Shown: one piece after another, positions 6,186-6,832 of the stretch
Layout of the letters: each line of letters starts with the position of its first letter
Position numbering within the stretch: position 1 is the first letter of the stretch
From: Candidatus Omnitrophota bacterium
GTDB taxonomy: Bacteria; Ratteibacteria; UBA8468; B48-G9; DTJG01
Length of the DNA: 6,832 nucleotides
Assembly (NCBI GenBank): GCA_023818725.1
Contig: JAMWBX010000071.1
Location: forward strand, 1-6,832
Reading direction: 5' to 3'
Position numbers and translations under genes: made by a program
Notes under the pieces: model-generated
Database searches by the model: none
What the model was told of the DNA's origin: nothing
The model's input: the letters and a program-made list of their open reading frames with translations, nothing else

Positions 6186-6832
6186 ATGGTGCCAATTGCA
6201 AGATTTTTTTCAAACGACCTTGGTATTGATCTTGGAACAGCAAATACGGCAGTTTATCTAAGGGGAAAAGGTGTTGTTCTGATGGAGCCATCAATTGTGG
6301 CAATCAATCGTGATACAAAGGAAGTGCTTGCCGTTGGAGCAGAAGCAAAAAAGATGCTCGGAAAAACTCCGGCCAACATCATTGCGATGAAACCGATGAA
6401 GGATGGTGTTATTGCTGATTTTGATGCGTGCGAGGCAATGTTAAGGCATTTTATTAATAAGGTAAGGTCTCCGAGGCACAGATTCGTTATGCCGCCAAGG
6501 ATGGTTATTGCAGTTCCCTCCGGCATAACGAGCGTTGAAAGAAGAGCGGTGAGGGAGACAGCGCTTAAAGCAGGAGCAAGAATTGTTCGTCTTGTTGAGG
6601 AGCCTATGGCTTCTGCCATTGGAGTGGGGCTTCCAGTGGCTGAACCTTGTGGAAGTTTTATCCTGGATATAGGTGGTGGTACGACTGAAATGGCCGTAAT
6701 TTCGCTTGGAGGACTTGTACTGACGAAAAGCCTGAGAGTGGCTGGTAATGAAATGGATGAAGCTATTGCCAATTACCTCAAAAAGAAATATAACCTTCTT
6801 GTTGGAGAAAAAACCGCAGAAGATATCAAGAT
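6186..6832 (+). CDS. mreB: Rod shape-determining protein MreB, actin homologue (3' partial)
   Basis: Bacterial actin that forms membrane-associated filaments and guides the elongation (Rod) machinery of peptidoglycan synthesis. The frame is open from the ATG to the right edge: 215 codons of a family usually about 335-350 residues long. Family landmarks are the first phosphate loop [16 protein letters not shown] (from S9), [41 protein letters not shown], and the second phosphate loop DIGGGTTE at 161-168. [11 protein letters not shown] and [15 protein letters not shown] follow near the edge. A short hydrophobic N-terminus (VPIARFF) before SNDLG may help membrane contact, as the N-terminal helix does in Gram-negative MreB; this is inference. 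The start is fixed by AAAGGAG 6 bases upstream. It lies 23 bases after the HD-GYP gene with no visible terminator, so it may be co-transcribed with the signalling genes. mreC and mreD commonly follow mreB, but any such genes would be outside the window. Confidence 0.97.
   Translation, partial: MVPIARFFSNDLGIDLGTANTAVYLRGKGVVLMEPSIVAINRDTKEVLAVGAEAKKMLGKTPANIIAMKPMKDGVIADFDACEAMLRHFINKVRSPRHRFVMPPRMVIAVPSGITSVERRAVRETALKAGARIVRLVEEPMASAIGVGLPVAEPCGSFILDIGGGTTEMAVISLGGLVLTKSLRVAGNEMDEAIANYLKKKYNLLVGEKTAEDIK

Noticed and set aside
6254..6772. 172-codon open frame on the minus strand opposite mreB
   Set aside because: It is antisense to strongly conserved mreB sequence, has no family resemblance, and is best explained as a shadow of the mreB codon pattern.

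Overview
The window is densely coding, with all five genes on the + strand and no gap longer than 23 bases. It is AT-rich by eye. The genes are typical of a Gram-negative-type bacterium with sigma-54 regulation, cyclic-di-GMP turnover and an MreB-based cell shape system. The phylum cannot be fixed from sequence alone: a deltaproteobacterial-like or uncultured lineage (for example Omnitrophota or Lentisphaerota) is plausible, but this is only an impression.

Layout: (1) bases 2-1534, a GAF-PAS-HisKA-HATPase sensor histidine kinase, open through the left edge and so probably missing its N-terminus; (2) 1531-3429, a REC-GAF-PAS-DHp protein whose phospho-acceptor histidine is intact but whose ATP-binding domain has lost its N, G1 and G2 motifs; (3) 3429-4778, an NtrC-type sigma-54 activator (REC, AAA+ with GAFTGA, Fis-type HTH); (4) 4759-6162, a REC-GAF-HD-GYP predicted cyclic-di-GMP phosphodiesterase; (5) 6186 to the right edge, the first 215 codons of mreB. 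Genes 1 to 4 overlap one another (4, 1 and 20 bases), and mreB follows 23 bases later behind a strong ribosome-binding site, so all five could be on one transcript.

How they may work together (inference): the active kinase (1) would phosphorylate receivers in 3 and 4, giving a transcriptional output through sigma-54 and a second-messenger output through cyclic-di-GMP hydrolysis. Protein 2 looks like a pseudokinase that keeps a phosphorylatable histidine and carries its own receiver. It could act as a histidine phosphotransfer hub (as Spo0B and ChpT do with their degenerate ATPase domains), or as a heterodimer partner of kinase 1. A sigma-54-like promoter with correct -24/-12 spacing lies just upstream of the activator gene, inside the end of gene 2. 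The join to mreB suggests, without proving, a link to cell shape or growth.

No tRNA, rRNA, CRISPR array, insertion sequence or convincing terminator was seen.
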